A program made the position numbers and the translations under genes. A DNA stretch of 64,000 nt from Fibrobacter sp. UWH4 (GTDB lineage: Bacteria; Fibrobacterota; Fibrobacteria; Fibrobacterales; Fibrobacteraceae): assembly GCF_900142475.1 (NCBI RefSeq), contig NZ_FRAY01000001.1:496001-560000 (forward strand), in the 5' to 3' direction. Of the stretch, positions 18,696 to 27,872 are shown piece after piece. A model generated the notes under the pieces. The model ran no database searches, was not told the DNA's origin, and was given only the letters and a program-made list of their open reading frames with translations. The first letter of the stretch is position 1; each line of letters begins with the position of its first letter.

Positions 18696-21068
18696 CTACT
18701 TAATCATTGTTTCAACAATCATTGTATCGGCGCGGAATATGATGTCAATTGTTCCGCGTTCGGCCGTATTCAAATACGGAATTTTCAGAGAATCAAGTCT
18801 TTGCAGGACCTGCTTGCTCGGATGGCGGAAACGGTTCTTTCGTCCGCTAGAAATGGTGGCCAGTTTCGGTTGAATCTGCTTCAAAAAGGATCGGCTGCTT
18901 GAGGTCTTTGAACCATGGTGTCCCAATTTCAGGATGTCACTGTTGAGGTAGGCTCCGGTTTTGAGAATTTCCTTTTCTCCTTGAACGGTCAGGTCTCCGG
19001 TCAGTATTGCCGAGTGCTTGAGACCTGCTATCCTGAAGGTGATGCTTTGAGTATTGGCGTCTATGCAGTGCCTGGTTTCGGGATGAAGGACTTTGATCTC
19101 GAAGAGGTTTTCCCTGTATCTAAATCCGCGTGCAATGTCGCGTATGCGTATGTTGCGCCGGTAGGCTTCGGAGATGACTTGTTGCCATTCTTCTTTGGGC
19201 TCGATTCTTGCGCAGTCGGTAATCCAAAGTTCCTTGACGGGAAAAGTCTTGATGATTGAAAGGGCTCCGCCAAAATGGTCCTGATCAGGGTGCGTGATGA
19301 TGAGTGCGTCCAGGTGCGATACCCCGATATGGTGCAAGTAGGGGACGATGATGTCCTTCCCTGAATCTTGTCGCTTGATGTCGCCGGCGTCTACAAGGAG
19401 GTGATTTCCGGAGGGGGTGGTAATCAGGTGAGAATCGCCTTGGCCTACATCGATGGTGGTGAGTTTCCAAGTCGGTGAATTGGCCGAATGAAAACTGCTG
19501 TAGCTGAAAATAGTTGCAAATAGCAAAAGGCTTGTTAGCGAAATTCGTCTGGCGATGCGATTCTTGAAGAAGAGAGGAAATAGGACAAGCAGAAATCCTG
19601 CTAAAAGGAGGATGGATGGGCCGAAGGGGCCGACGGTGACGGAGGCCTGAGCGGAATCCGAAAGTAGCCGGGTCAGGAGAGAGGCGAGCCTTAAAAAGAA
19701 ACGTGCCGCATAACAGAAGTGTTCACGCAACAGGTCTATTGGCGACAGGAGTGCGAAAAGTCCCGCCTGCATTCCCATCGAAATGGCCGGTACTACGACG
19801 ATGTTGCCGAGCCAGGCGACGGGGGAGAGCGTCTTGAAATGGTGTATCAGAAACGGGGCGGTCGAAAAGGTTGCACATAAAGTAACGTATGTAGGATCCA
19901 GGATGAAGGTTTGGAATCGCATCCACCATTTGTTCTTGATAAGTGCTTCGGGGAGTTTCTTGAGCGGATTTAGCGGGCCTCCGATAAGGATGCCCATGGT
20001 GGCGGCGACAGAAAGCTGAAATCCCGGATTCCAGATGACGGAGGGCTCCGGTAAAATGATGAAAAGCAGGGCGACTCCGAGGCTGTTCAGCGTGTTGGCG
20101 GGGCGTTGAAATAAGGCCCCTAGCTGCGGCACGGCGAACATCAGGACGGCCCGCCTTACGGCGGGCGAGCCGCCGGTCACGGGAACATATAACAGCAGCA
20201 GGAGAACGGCGGCTACCCGCACCAGCCGGTGCGGGAGTCCTGTCGCCTTAAGGAATATCATCAGCATTCCGGCGAGCAGCACCACGTGAAATCCGCTGAT
20301 GGCAAGTACGTGAACCAGTCCCGATCGTTGAAAGTCGCTCCTTAATGCATCGGGAATTCCTGACCGGTCTCCCGCGAGAAGCCCGAGAAGAAGCCCTGTT
20401 TCGGCGGAATCCAGGTACTCGTGGAATCTGCGCCCTATCCAGTTGCGGAAGGCAAAAAAGCTGCGCTCGGGAATCCAGTGGCTGCCATGTACAGTCCAGT
20501 GAAGCATTTTGCCGTAGGCGGCAAGACCCTGTGAATTCAGCCAATTCCTGGTGTCGAATGCACCCGGAACGCTTGGAGGCATGACGGGGTACCATGAGGC
20601 TTCGTAACAGATGGAATCACCCGGTAGCGGGTACTGCGGCAATTCCCTTTTTTCGGTTAGCCTTATACGATACTCTGTTTTTTCCGACGGAATGGTGGTG
20701 GAATAGTCCGTACGGATGACGATCGCCTTTCCGCTTGTTTTTTGCTGGATTGTTTCGACCGTTCCGCAGGCTTTGGTGGCGGGAGGTGTCGTCGATGCGA
20801 TGTATGGACTGTTTCCTGAAATTAAGCTGTGGCTTACGATAGCCGTTGTGATTGAAAAAAGGACGACCCATTGGAGCGACCTTGGAAAGAAATGCGTTGC
20901 GATAACCAAAGGAAGCAGCAATGCGGGGGCGAATGCTGGGGCGTCTAGGCTGGCGAATACGGCGATGATCATGATGGCACTTAATAGGGCGGGTTTCCCG
21001 GCAAGAGGGAATAGCATCTGCACAAAATCGGCAGAGAGGGCGTGTTTTTTATTCCATTTGGAACGCAT
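18696..21068 (-). CDS. comEC: ComEC/Rec2-type DNA uptake channel
   Basis: The 790-residue protein combines hydrophobic N-terminal helices, a DUF4131-like soluble part, the competence membrane domain (FQRSGLVHVLAISGFHVVLLAGM, AVRRAVLMFAVPQLG), and a C-terminal metallo-beta-lactamase-fold domain (TTIDVGQGDSHLI, LLVDAGD, ITHPDQDHFGGA, LKLGHHGSKTSSS). ComEC forms the inner-membrane channel for single-stranded DNA during natural transformation. ATG 21068 follows AAGGAAATACACC; longer frames upstream overlap the divergent gene and its signal peptide and are not credible. The promoter region (21069-21141) is shared with the divergent metzincin gene. Confidence 0.93.
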   Translation of the reverse strand: MRSKWNKKHALSADFVQMLFPLAGKPALLSAIMIIAVFASLDAPAFAPALLLPLVIATHFFPRSLQWVVLFSITTAIVSHSLISGNSPYIASTTPPATKACGTVETIQQKTSGKAIVIRTDYSTTIPSEKTEYRIRLTEKRELPQYPLPGDSICYEASWYPVMPPSVPGAFDTRNWLNSQGLAAYGKMLHWTVHGSHWIPERSFFAFRNWIGRRFHEYLDSAETGLLLGLLAGDRSGIPDALRSDFQRSGLVHVLAISGFHVVLLAGMLMIFLKATGLPHRLVRVAAVLLLLLYVPVTGGSPAVRRAVLMFAVPQLGALFQRPANTLNSLGVALLFIILPEPSVIWNPGFQLSVAATMGILIGGPLNPLKKLPEALIKNKWWMRFQTFILDPTYVTLCATFSTAPFLIHHFKTLSPVAWLGNIVVVPAISMGMQAGLFALLSPIDLLREHFCYAARFFLRLASLLTRLLSDSAQASVTVGPFGPSILLLAGFLLVLFPLFFKNRIARRISLTSLLLFATIFSYSSFHSANSPTWKLTTIDVGQGDSHLITTPSGNHLLVDAGDIKRQDSGKDIIVPYLHHIGVSHLDALIITHPDQDHFGGALSIIKTFPVKELWITDCARIEPKEEWQQVISEAYRRNIRIRDIARGFRYRENLFEIKVLHPETRHCIDANTQSITFRIAGLKHSAILTGDLTVQGEKEILKTGAYLNSDILKLGHHGSKTSSSRSFLKQIQPKLATISSGRKNRFRHPSKQVLQRLDSLKIPYLNTAERGTIDIIFRADTMIVETMIK

Positions 21069-21103
21069 GAAGGTGTATTTCCTTGTAAAAAGTTGTATCT
21101 TCT

Positions 21104-21112
21104 CTATACACG
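21104..21112 (-). promoter_or_regulatory. CGTGTATAG promoter-like element upstream of comEC
   Basis: On the minus strand the string ATACGTGTATAGAG lies 36 bases before the comEC start. The core CGTGTATAG recurs before both Rpn-family genes (37863 and 48444), which suggests a shared -10-like element with a GTG extension. Confidence 0.45.
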
Positions 21113-21141
21113 TATCTTTTGACGTCTCACGGTGCCTTTTT

Positions 21142-22434
21142 ATGCAAATTTTTTGTAAAAAATTTTTTGTTTCGCTTGGCTTCAGTATCGCTCTTTGCGT
21201 AAGTGTTCTTTTGACGGCCTGTTTTTGGGAGGATGAATCTTCTGAAAAAGTGGTTCTGTATCCCGACAACACGATATCCTTTTCGATATTTCCGAATGAC
21301 CAGGCTCCCAATGATTCTATAGCTGCAAACCTTGCGCACGGAATCAGCCTAGAAGTTCATCCATCGGCGGAATACCAGCTGTCTTTCGATGAAGATCCTT
21401 CTTTTGAACCTCCCGTTCTCCAGCTGTTCCGGGTCAATAAGAATAATCGCTACCGTCAAGTCAGGTCGTTGAAGGCGGAACGCGCAGGGGGTCGTCTGGT
21501 TTATCGCTTTGTTTGCGAAGAGTCTTCTGCTACGGAATGGGTTACGACCTTGGAACAGTCAGGAACATTCTATAAGGGGAAGGTTTCTAATGTCCGGTTT
21601 GAAGGCGATGGAGCCTATTCCTCTGTTTTGTCTCTGAACCTGATTGCGGTCGGTAATGTAGAAGAGGATCTGGGTGATATAAGCTTGCGGGAATTTGGGG
21701 ACGAGTTGCTGGCTGCTTTCCGTCATTATTATACTTCGATAACGATAGATACCTTATATGTGAACCGTGCGCATGAACATCCGACTTTAGGGGGAAACTA
21801 TCCGGCAAATCTGCCTTGGGTGGCTGAGTATGGATCTGCCGGCATGATGCTTTCGGAACTGGGGGCTTGGCCCGGGGCTGAAAAGGCTTTGGACATCGTT
21901 TTGGTTCACGCGATTAACAGTGAAGGAATTCTCGGTACATCCTCGCTTTATGGCGGTGGTCTGGGTGGCGGTGTTGCCAGTACGATCTTGTTAGGAACAA
22001 GTGTAGTCGCTCCGTATAATACCGAAAAACGCGAATCTGTTGAATCGATTATCGAGACTGCCGTGCATGAGACGGGCCACTATTTTGGACTACGCCATAC
22101 GACTTCGACGAAGGCTGATATGCAGCACTTGGTGGATGGAATTGATTATGGCGATTATTCCAATATCGAAGATGGCTTGGATGATACTCCGTTTTGTTCG
22201 GAACTGTTCAAGAGCGGTTTGCTCAAGGCGTCCGAATCGGTCAACAGCGATGTTGTTTTTTATCCGCCTCATAAGAAATACAGCCTTTATCAAAGGTCTC
22301 TAATTGATGTGACTGCTGAATGTCCCGATGCGGAAAATGTGATGTTCCCGACGACAGTCAAGAATCGTTCGCTAAAATTTAGTGATCAGCAACTCCAGCT
22401 GATTCGCAAGAGCTTAATGATTTTCCCGCATTGA
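21142..22434 (+). CDS. Lipoprotein zinc metalloprotease (metzincin type)
   Basis: The 430-residue protein has a lipoprotein signal (MQIFCKKFFVSLGF to LLTACFW; Cys at about 28). It then has a beta-rich N-terminal part (30-190) and a C-terminal protease domain with the long zinc motif AVHETGHYFGLRH: His309, Glu310, His313 and His319, the HExxHxxGxxH pattern of metzincins. ENVMFPT further on could be the Met-turn. A substrate is not predictable. The enzyme is probably anchored in the outer or inner membrane. ATG 21142 is the start that gives an intact lipobox; the frame is open far upstream only because it is antisense to comEC. It is divergent from comEC and 25 bases upstream of the DUF4416 gene. 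Confidence 0.82.
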   Translation: MQIFCKKFFVSLGFSIALCVSVLLTACFWEDESSEKVVLYPDNTISFSIFPNDQAPNDSIAANLAHGISLEVHPSAEYQLSFDEDPSFEPPVLQLFRVNKNNRYRQVRSLKAERAGGRLVYRFVCEESSATEWVTTLEQSGTFYKGKVSNVRFEGDGAYSSVLSLNLIAVGNVEEDLGDISLREFGDELLAAFRHYYTSITIDTLYVNRAHEHPTLGGNYPANLPWVAEYGSAGMMLSELGAWPGAEKALDIVLVHAINSEGILGTSSLYGGGLGGGVASTILLGTSVVAPYNTEKRESVESIIETAVHETGHYFGLRHTTSTKADMQHLVDGIDYGDYSNIEDGLDDTPFCSELFKSGLLKASESVNSDVVFYPPHKKYSLYQRSLIDVTAECPDAENVMFPTTVKNRSLKFSDQQLQLIRKSLMIFPH

Positions 22435-22459
22435 TGGTGCGGTCTAGAGATAAGGTACG

Positions 22460-22999
22460 ATGAAAGCTTCTCAATTTTCTGAAAACGCACAGCTTTTGGC
22501 ATTTGTCTTGCAGCCCGGTGAACAGTGGCTGCCCGAAGTGATTGACGCATTGGAACGTACCTGGGGCAAAATTCGCCACAAGGGCAAACTTTTTGCTTTT
22601 GACCAGACGCCCTATTACACGCCCGAAATGGGCGAAGGCCTTTACCGCGGCGTGGTTTCTTTTGAAAAGGAAATTCCGCCCGAAACGATTGCCGTGGAAA
22701 AGGAGCGCAGCAATGCGCTGGAGCTGACGATGGCGCAGGCGAGCAATCCCGATGCGCGCCGCGTGAACATCGATATCGGCTACATGGACTTGGACAAGGT
22801 GGTGCTCCCGAGCTATAAGCGAGGGCCGTTCAAACTTTACGCCGGCAAGGGCGTGTGGCTTGACATGCTGTTGACTTATGCAAAGGGGCAATTCCATCCG
22901 ACGGCGTGGGCATTCGAAGATTTCAAGCGAAACCCCTACCAGCACGACCTGCAGCTCATTCGGGAGCGTTACAAGAAGGCCGGGAAAGGCAGACTGTAG
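22460..22999 (+). CDS. DUF4416 family protein
   Basis: The 179-residue protein matches DUF4416: LAFVLQPGEQWLPEVIDALERTWG, FAFDQTPYYTPEMGEGLYRGVVSFE, RRVNIDIGYMDLDKVVLPSYKRGP, YAGKGVWLDMLLTYAKGQFHPTAWAFEDFK. It is a conserved cytoplasmic protein of unknown function found in several diderm lineages. ATG 22460 follows AAGGT. It lies just after the metzincin gene on the same strand and may share its transcript. Confidence 0.85.
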   Translation: MKASQFSENAQLLAFVLQPGEQWLPEVIDALERTWGKIRHKGKLFAFDQTPYYTPEMGEGLYRGVVSFEKEIPPETIAVEKERSNALELTMAQASNPDARRVNIDIGYMDLDKVVLPSYKRGPFKLYAGKGVWLDMLLTYAKGQFHPTAWAFEDFKRNPYQHDLQLIRERYKKAGKGRL

Positions 23000-23008
23000 T
23001 TAGTTGAT

Positions 23009-23040
23009 GTCATCCTGGAGGGCGTGTAACGACCGACGGG
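23009..23040. repeat. Copy of the GTCATCCTGGAG..GACGGG dispersed repeat
   Basis: GTCATCCTGGAG (23009-23020) is followed after a variable middle by GACCGACGGG. The same ends occur inside mutY at 30449-30482. The copy fills most of the 59-base gap before the peptidase-MA-like gene. Confidence 0.6.
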
Positions 23041-23058
23041 AACAGAGATGAATAAAGA

Positions 23059-24045
23059 ATGAAAAATATTGTCTATATAGTCCTTTTGATTATTGTACTC
23101 CTTATTGGTGTCCGCTGGTTTATGCAGCAGTCGGCGGCCAAGGAGGCTTTCGAGAAGCACGAAGCATTGATCAAGGAAACCAACGAATGCCTTGAAATGG
23201 CCGAATGGAACTGCGCCGAAAAAAACGTGCGCATGCTCCTCAAGGAAACTCCCGACGACCAGAATTTGCAGCTCCATTTGGCAGGAATCCTTTACGAACA
23301 GGAGCGCTACGAAGACTGCATTGCCTATGTGCAGTCGCGCAAGTTTAATCACGCCGACTTGGATTATTTGAAGCAGAAAAGCGAAGCTCTAATCCGCGAA
23401 ATGGACGAACTCAAGATTGAACGTTCCATGCATTTCCGCGTGGAATTCGAAGGCCGCCCCGCCCGCAAGGATATCATGGAAGCGCTCGCCGTGCTGGAAG
23501 TCGCCTACGATTCGCTCTGTCACCTGTTCGATTTTCATCCCGAAAACAAGATGCATCTGGTGCTTTACGAATCATCGCAGTACCAAGGCGTGGGGCCTCG
23601 CCCCGAATGGGTTGGCGCCGTTTTTGACGGCAAATTGCGAATTCCCGTAAACGTGATGGCCTACCGCGAAATATACCGTCCGATGTTTTTTCACGAACTT
23701 ACACACGCCTTCATCCGCGCCATGACGCGCTATCATGTTCCGCTTTGGGTCAACGAAGGAATCGCCCAAGTGATTGACGCCTCGCGCACAGGCATGCAAC
23801 GGCCCGAGGGCGGCGCCCCCAGCATCGAAGCACTCACGACACCGTTCGTGAACGAAAACAACACCGGCACAGCCGTTAAACTTTACTGGTATTCGCAGGC
23901 CATGGTGGAACGCCTTTTGGCCCGCAATGCAAGCCTTGTGCACTTTAGGGATTTTATCCAGAACATGCGCACTTTGGGCGACGACGAAGCCCTAAAAAAA
24001 TATTACGGCGTCACCACGCAACAGCTGCTCGACGAAGTGAGGTAG
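23059..24045 (+). CDS. Membrane-anchored gluzincin-like peptidase (peptidase MA type)
   Basis: One N-terminal membrane anchor (NIVYIVLLIIVLLIGVRWFM) is followed by a TPR-like helical part (about 35-115) and a zinc peptidase domain with FFHELTHAF (His212, Glu213, His216) and WVNEGIAQ (Glu233), the HExxH...E arrangement of gluzincins of the peptidase MA family. The active site probably faces the periplasm. The substrate is unknown. ATG 23059 gives the intact anchor. It is 12 bases from the next gene (asparaginase) on the same strand. Confidence 0.8.
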   Translation: MKNIVYIVLLIIVLLIGVRWFMQQSAAKEAFEKHEALIKETNECLEMAEWNCAEKNVRMLLKETPDDQNLQLHLAGILYEQERYEDCIAYVQSRKFNHADLDYLKQKSEALIREMDELKIERSMHFRVEFEGRPARKDIMEALAVLEVAYDSLCHLFDFHPENKMHLVLYESSQYQGVGPRPEWVGAVFDGKLRIPVNVMAYREIYRPMFFHELTHAFIRAMTRYHVPLWVNEGIAQVIDASRTGMQRPEGGAPSIEALTTPFVNENNTGTAVKLYWYSQAMVERLLARNASLVHFRDFIQNMRTLGDDEALKKYYGVTTQQLLDEVR

Positions 24046-24057
24046 CAGAGGATTTCT

Positions 24058-25005
24058 ATGGCGAAGAAAAAACACATCGTGATTCTTGCGACAGGCGGCA
24101 CAATCGCAGGCGTCGGTGAACCCGGTAAAAATACGGGCTACGTGTCCGGGCAGATTTCTGCCGAAGACTTGGTGGCGTCCGTGCCGGAGCTTTCGGAGTA
24201 CGCCGAGATTACGGCCGAACAGATTTGCAACGTGAATTCCGACGACATGACGGACAAGCTGTGGATTGCGCTTTCGAACCGCATTGCCGACTTGCAAGCG
24301 GACGAAACGGTGGACGGCATCGTGGTCACTCACGGCACCGACACTATGGATGAAACGGCCTACTTCGTAAGCCTTACGGTCAAGTGCGAGAAGGCTGTGA
24401 TTTTCACAGGTTCCATGAAGCCCGCTACCGCTAAGGACCCCGACGGCCCCGCAAACTTGTTCGGCGCCGTGCGTGCGGCAGCCGGCTTCGCGGTCGACGA
24501 CGATCCGCCGGCGAATTTGGTGTGGGTGTATTTTGCGGGCGAACTTTTCGACGCCCGGAGCGTTCAAAAATGCTCCGCCTCGGCGATTAACGCGATGGGC
24601 CTAAGCGCTCCCGGCGAGGGCTCCAACTGGAACGCCTTAAAGGAACAGAACTTCTTCGACGTTTCTAAGCTCGAAAGCCTGCCGCGAGTAAACGTAGTCT
24701 ACTTTACCGTAGATGCCAACCCGAAAATTCTGGAATACGCCGCTTGCGTCTCCGACGGTCTCGTGATTGCGGGCGCCGGCTCTGGCGAATTCAGCATCGC
24801 TTGGGCCCGCGCCCTCGAAAACATCGACATTCCGGTCGTCATCGCAAGCCGCACTCACCACGGGCTCGTGACTTTGAACGAATCGCTTGCGCCTGGCCGC
24901 ATCTGTGCCGGACGACTGCCGCCTCAAAAGGCCGCAGTCCTCCTGAAACTTGTGCTCACACAAACTAGCCGCACCGACGACATCAAGCGTGTTTTTGCGC
25001 TGTAG
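24058..25005 (+). CDS. ansA: L-asparaginase
   Basis: The 315-residue protein has both asparaginase active-site signatures: ILATGGTIAGVG near the N-terminus (nucleophilic Thr) and GIVVTHGTDTMDETAYFVSL (Thr-Asp pair with Lys in SMKPATA). It hydrolyses asparagine to aspartate and ammonia. There is no signal peptide, so it is cytoplasmic (type I-like), though its length fits either type. ATG 24058 follows AGAGGA. A terminator hairpin 40 bases downstream ends the unit. Confidence 0.92.
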   Translation: MAKKKHIVILATGGTIAGVGEPGKNTGYVSGQISAEDLVASVPELSEYAEITAEQICNVNSDDMTDKLWIALSNRIADLQADETVDGIVVTHGTDTMDETAYFVSLTVKCEKAVIFTGSMKPATAKDPDGPANLFGAVRAAAGFAVDDDPPANLVWVYFAGELFDARSVQKCSASAINAMGLSAPGEGSNWNALKEQNFFDVSKLESLPRVNVVYFTVDANPKILEYAACVSDGLVIAGAGSGEFSIAWARALENIDIPVVIASRTHHGLVTLNESLAPGRICAGRLPPQKAAVLLKLVLTQTSRTDDIKRVFAL

Positions 25006-25045
25006 AGTGGACTGGATTTTGTAGATTGTTGAAAGCCTTGAAAAT

Positions 25046-25067
25046 GCCCGCGGATGCGGGCTTTTTT
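25046..25067 (+). terminator. Rho-independent terminator after the asparaginase gene
   Basis: Perfect stem GCCCGC-GGAT-GCGGGC followed by TTTTTT. It separates the asparaginase transcript from fmt. Confidence 0.85.
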
Positions 25068-25104
25068 AGATGCATTTGGCAGGGGGTTTTCTAAATTATT
25101 CATT

Positions 25105-26028
25105 ATGAAAATCGTATTTATGGGAACGCCGGATTTCGCGGCTCATTTTTTGGAACATCTTATCGCTTCTGATAATGAAGTTTTGGCTGTTGTCACTCAA
25201 CCGGATCGTCCTGCGGGCCGCGGGCGCGTCCTTACGCCTCCGCCGGTGAAGGAAGCTGCTCTGAAGCATAATTTGCCGGTGCTGCAGCCGACGGACTTGA
25301 AGTCGCCTGAGTTCGAAGCGGATCTCCGTAAGTACGATGCAGACCTTTTTGTGGTGGTCGCCTATTCGATTCTGCCGAAGAATATCCTCGCGGTTGCGAA
25401 ATTCGGCGCGGTAAACGTTCACGGAAGCCTTTTGCCGAAGTACCGCGGTGCGGCTCCGGTGCAGCGTGCGATTGCAGACGGTCTCTCCGAAACGGGCGTG
25501 ACGGTTTTTCGTCTCGACGAAAAGATGGATCATGGCCCGATTTTTGCGCAGCGCACGGTTACGATCGGTCATCAGGATACGACAGCATCGTTGCTGGACA
25601 AGATGGTTGCTCCCGGTTGTGATGCGCTGGACGATGCGATTCGCCAGTTGAAGGATGGCTGCGAGAAGGACTTGACCCAGGATCATGCGCAGGCTTCGGG
25701 AGCTCCCAAGCTGAAAAAGGAAGAAGGCCTGATTGATTTTAAGTTGCCGGCGAAGGTGATTCACGACCGGATTCGAGCTTTCAATCCGTGGCCGGGCGGA
25801 TACGGAAAACTCGGTGGCCGCATGGTGTACCTGCGTAAGACGGACACGCCGGAAGTAGGGCCGAAGCTTGCCCCGGGCGCGGTTGAATTCAAGGATAATC
25901 GCTTTTATGTCGGAACGGGCGAGGGTGTCCTCGAAGTCGTCGAGATTCAGGCCGAAGGCAAGAAGCCGATGCCTGTCGCCGACTTTATGCGCGGAATCCA
26001 GAAACACGAAGGACTTTGCTTTTGCTAG
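25105..26028 (+). CDS. fmt: Methionyl-tRNA formyltransferase
   Basis: The 307-residue protein has KIVFMGTPDFAAHFLE at the N-terminus, VVTQPDRPAGRG, the catalytic Asn/His/Asp region (VNVHGSLLPKYRGAAPVQRAI), TVFRLDEKMDHGPI, and a C-terminal OB-like domain (RIRAFNPWPGGY). It formylates initiator Met-tRNA. ATG 25105 is the start before KIVFMGTPDF. The 3' end overlaps rsmB by 13 bases. Confidence 0.96.
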   Translation: MKIVFMGTPDFAAHFLEHLIASDNEVLAVVTQPDRPAGRGRVLTPPPVKEAALKHNLPVLQPTDLKSPEFEADLRKYDADLFVVVAYSILPKNILAVAKFGAVNVHGSLLPKYRGAAPVQRAIADGLSETGVTVFRLDEKMDHGPIFAQRTVTIGHQDTTASLLDKMVAPGCDALDDAIRQLKDGCEKDLTQDHAQASGAPKLKKEEGLIDFKLPAKVIHDRIRAFNPWPGGYGKLGGRMVYLRKTDTPEVGPKLAPGAVEFKDNRFYVGTGEGVLEVVEIQAEGKKPMPVADFMRGIQKHEGLCFC

Positions 26029-27269
26029 ATGAATCCTTGAAAGAACGCATGGACGCTTACCGCGTCCTTTTGCTTTGGCAGAAGGATGGTTCCTTTATCA
26101 AGGAAAGCGGACTTTCGCCATTTGCGATGGAACTTGCCTTGGGCGTGTGCCGCCGGCATTTGTATCTGCAATATTTTTTGAAGTCGCTCATGAAAAAGGC
26201 GCCTTCGCTTGAAGTCTGCACGGTGATTGAACTGGGACTTTTTCAGATGTTTTTCACCGAAGTGCCGGACCATGCCGCTGTCGCGACGACGGTCGAGTTG
26301 ATTAAGGCGGCGAACCTTGGCGAAGGTTCCGCGCGGCTCGTGAATGCCGTGCTGCATGCCGCGCGCAGGTCCGGCTTGCCGCAGCTCCCGCCGCAGCGAG
26401 TGCGTCGCGTTTCTATCGAGAATTCGGTGCCGGAATGGCTGGTACGCCGCTGGTTCGATATTTACGGAGGCGACCGCGCCGAAGCGATAGCGAAGGCGAC
26501 GCTTGAACGCCCCGTGGAATGGATCCGCGTGAACTTGCAGAAAACTTCGGCTCCGGTGGTGGCGCAGAAGCTTGGCTTGACTGGCGCAAGCATTCTCTAC
26601 GATCGCTACATTCAAGTGCCCGCCGATGCAAAACTCAAGCCGATTCTGGAATCGGAATCTTTTGAGAAAGGTGAATTCAGCTTGCAGAACCCTGCCGCAT
26701 ATCGGGTTATCCAGTTGCTTGACTTGAAACCTGGTCTTAAGGTTTGGGATGCCTGTGCCGCTCCTGGCGGCAAGTCTGCGCTGATGGCCGAGATGGATTC
26801 TTCGCTAGATATTCTCGCGAGTGATGTCTCCGAGACTCGCGTGCCCAAGATGCACGACCTTGTAAATCGCCTGGGACTTACGAATGTCCGTGTGGAATGC
26901 CGCGACGTACTGAATTCAAAATCCAAAAATTCGAATTCTGAATTTGACAGAATCCTTCTTGATGTTCCTTGCAGCAATATGGGCGTTATCGCGCGTCGTC
27001 CGGAATCGGTTTACCGCATTACGCCGGAATCGGTCAAGGAACTGGTCGAATTGCAATTTAATCTGCTGGAAAGCGTTTCACGCTCGCTAGCTCCCGAAGG
27101 CGTTCTTGTCTATGCGACTTGTAGTCCCGATCCCGATGAGACAACGAAGGTCATTGGCCGATTCTTGAAGGCCCATCCTGATTTTGAAAAAGCGGGTGCT
27201 GCGGTGCTGCCCGGCACTGAGGATTCCCGTTTCGATGGATTCTTTGCGCAGGCATTGCGGAGAAAATAG
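26016..27269 (+). CDS. rsmB: 16S rRNA m5C methyltransferase RsmB
   Basis: An NusB-like RNA-binding domain (about 1-130; VIELGLFQMFFTEVPDHAAVATTVEL) precedes a Rossmann methyltransferase: VWDACAAPGGKSALMAEM (motif I), DRILLDVPCSNMGVIARRPE (motif IV with a catalytic Cys in PC) and VYATCSPDPDET (motif VI, second Cys in TC). It methylates C967 of 16S rRNA. The start is TTG 26016 or TTG 26022 within the end of fmt. An Asn/Ser/Lys-rich segment (NSKSKNSNSEF, DNA 26911-26945) before motif IV is encoded by GAATTC-rich DNA resembling the intergenic repeats elsewhere in the window. Confidence 0.92.
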   Translation: MLLLDESLKERMDAYRVLLLWQKDGSFIKESGLSPFAMELALGVCRRHLYLQYFLKSLMKKAPSLEVCTVIELGLFQMFFTEVPDHAAVATTVELIKAANLGEGSARLVNAVLHAARRSGLPQLPPQRVRRVSIENSVPEWLVRRWFDIYGGDRAEAIAKATLERPVEWIRVNLQKTSAPVVAQKLGLTGASILYDRYIQVPADAKLKPILESESFEKGEFSLQNPAAYRVIQLLDLKPGLKVWDACAAPGGKSALMAEMDSSLDILASDVSETRVPKMHDLVNRLGLTNVRVECRDVLNSKSKNSNSEFDRILLDVPCSNMGVIARRPESVYRITPESVKELVELQFNLLESVSRSLAPEGVLVYATCSPDPDETTKVIGRFLKAHPDFEKAGAAVLPGTEDSRFDGFFAQALRRK

Positions 27270-27872
27270 ATGATTTTGAATAAATTAAATATCGCACTGG
27301 CGGTTGCATTCTTTGCAGTGCTGTCGTGGGCTGAACCGAATGCGTCCGTAGAAGATGTTGCGTTTTCGCATGCCTCCATCGGCATTGAGGGTGGCGAAAT
27401 TTATCCGTTCGGAGAGCTGGAAGACGCCGTAGAAAGTTCGCTTTACGGTGGCATGAATTTTCGTTACTCCTACTGGGAAAATGTGGAAGGCGTCGTGATG
27501 TTCCATTATGCCTATTTTAAGCCGATTCCGGAAGCGGTGCCTTACGACGGTGTGCACCAGGCATCGGGAAAGCTGGGAATGGATGTTCAGTTGCCATGGA
27601 TTCGTTTTGCAAAACTTGGAGCGGGATTTGCCTGCAACTGGACGCGTGCCGACTTGGAAGATGAAGACAAAAATGAAATTTATGGGCAACCGGGTGGCAC
27701 TCTAGGAGACAACGAAACGGAGTTCGGCTGGTACGCAAGAATGAATTTGAATGTGCTTCATTACGAAAAATACAAGGTCGGTCTCAACGTGATGTGGGAA
27801 GAACTTTGGACTCTGCCGGAACGTTCGGATATGTTGTATGTAGGCCTCTATGTAGAAAGGAGTCTTTGGTGA
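27270..27872 (+). CDS. Small outer-membrane beta-barrel-like protein
   Basis: A signal peptide (MILNKLNIALAVAFFAVLSWA) is followed by about 180 residues of amphipathic strands with many aromatic residues (GGMNFRYSYWENVEGVVMFHYAY, LPWIRFAKLGAGFACNW) and a C-terminal aromatic end (YVERSLW), consistent with an 8-strand barrel. ATG 27270 follows the rsmB stop without a gap and its TGA overlaps the next ATG by one base, so rsmB, this gene and the next are probably one transcript. No family was recognised. Confidence 0.6.
   Translation: MILNKLNIALAVAFFAVLSWAEPNASVEDVAFSHASIGIEGGEIYPFGELEDAVESSLYGGMNFRYSYWENVEGVVMFHYAYFKPIPEAVPYDGVHQASGKLGMDVQLPWIRFAKLGAGFACNWTRADLEDEDKNEIYGQPGGTLGDNETEFGWYARMNLNVLHYEKYKVGLNVMWEELWTLPERSDMLYVGLYVERSLW

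Noticed and set aside
20716-21141. Long N-terminal extension of the metzincin gene
   Set aside because: It is antisense to comEC. ATG 21142 gives a perfect lipoprotein signal peptide.
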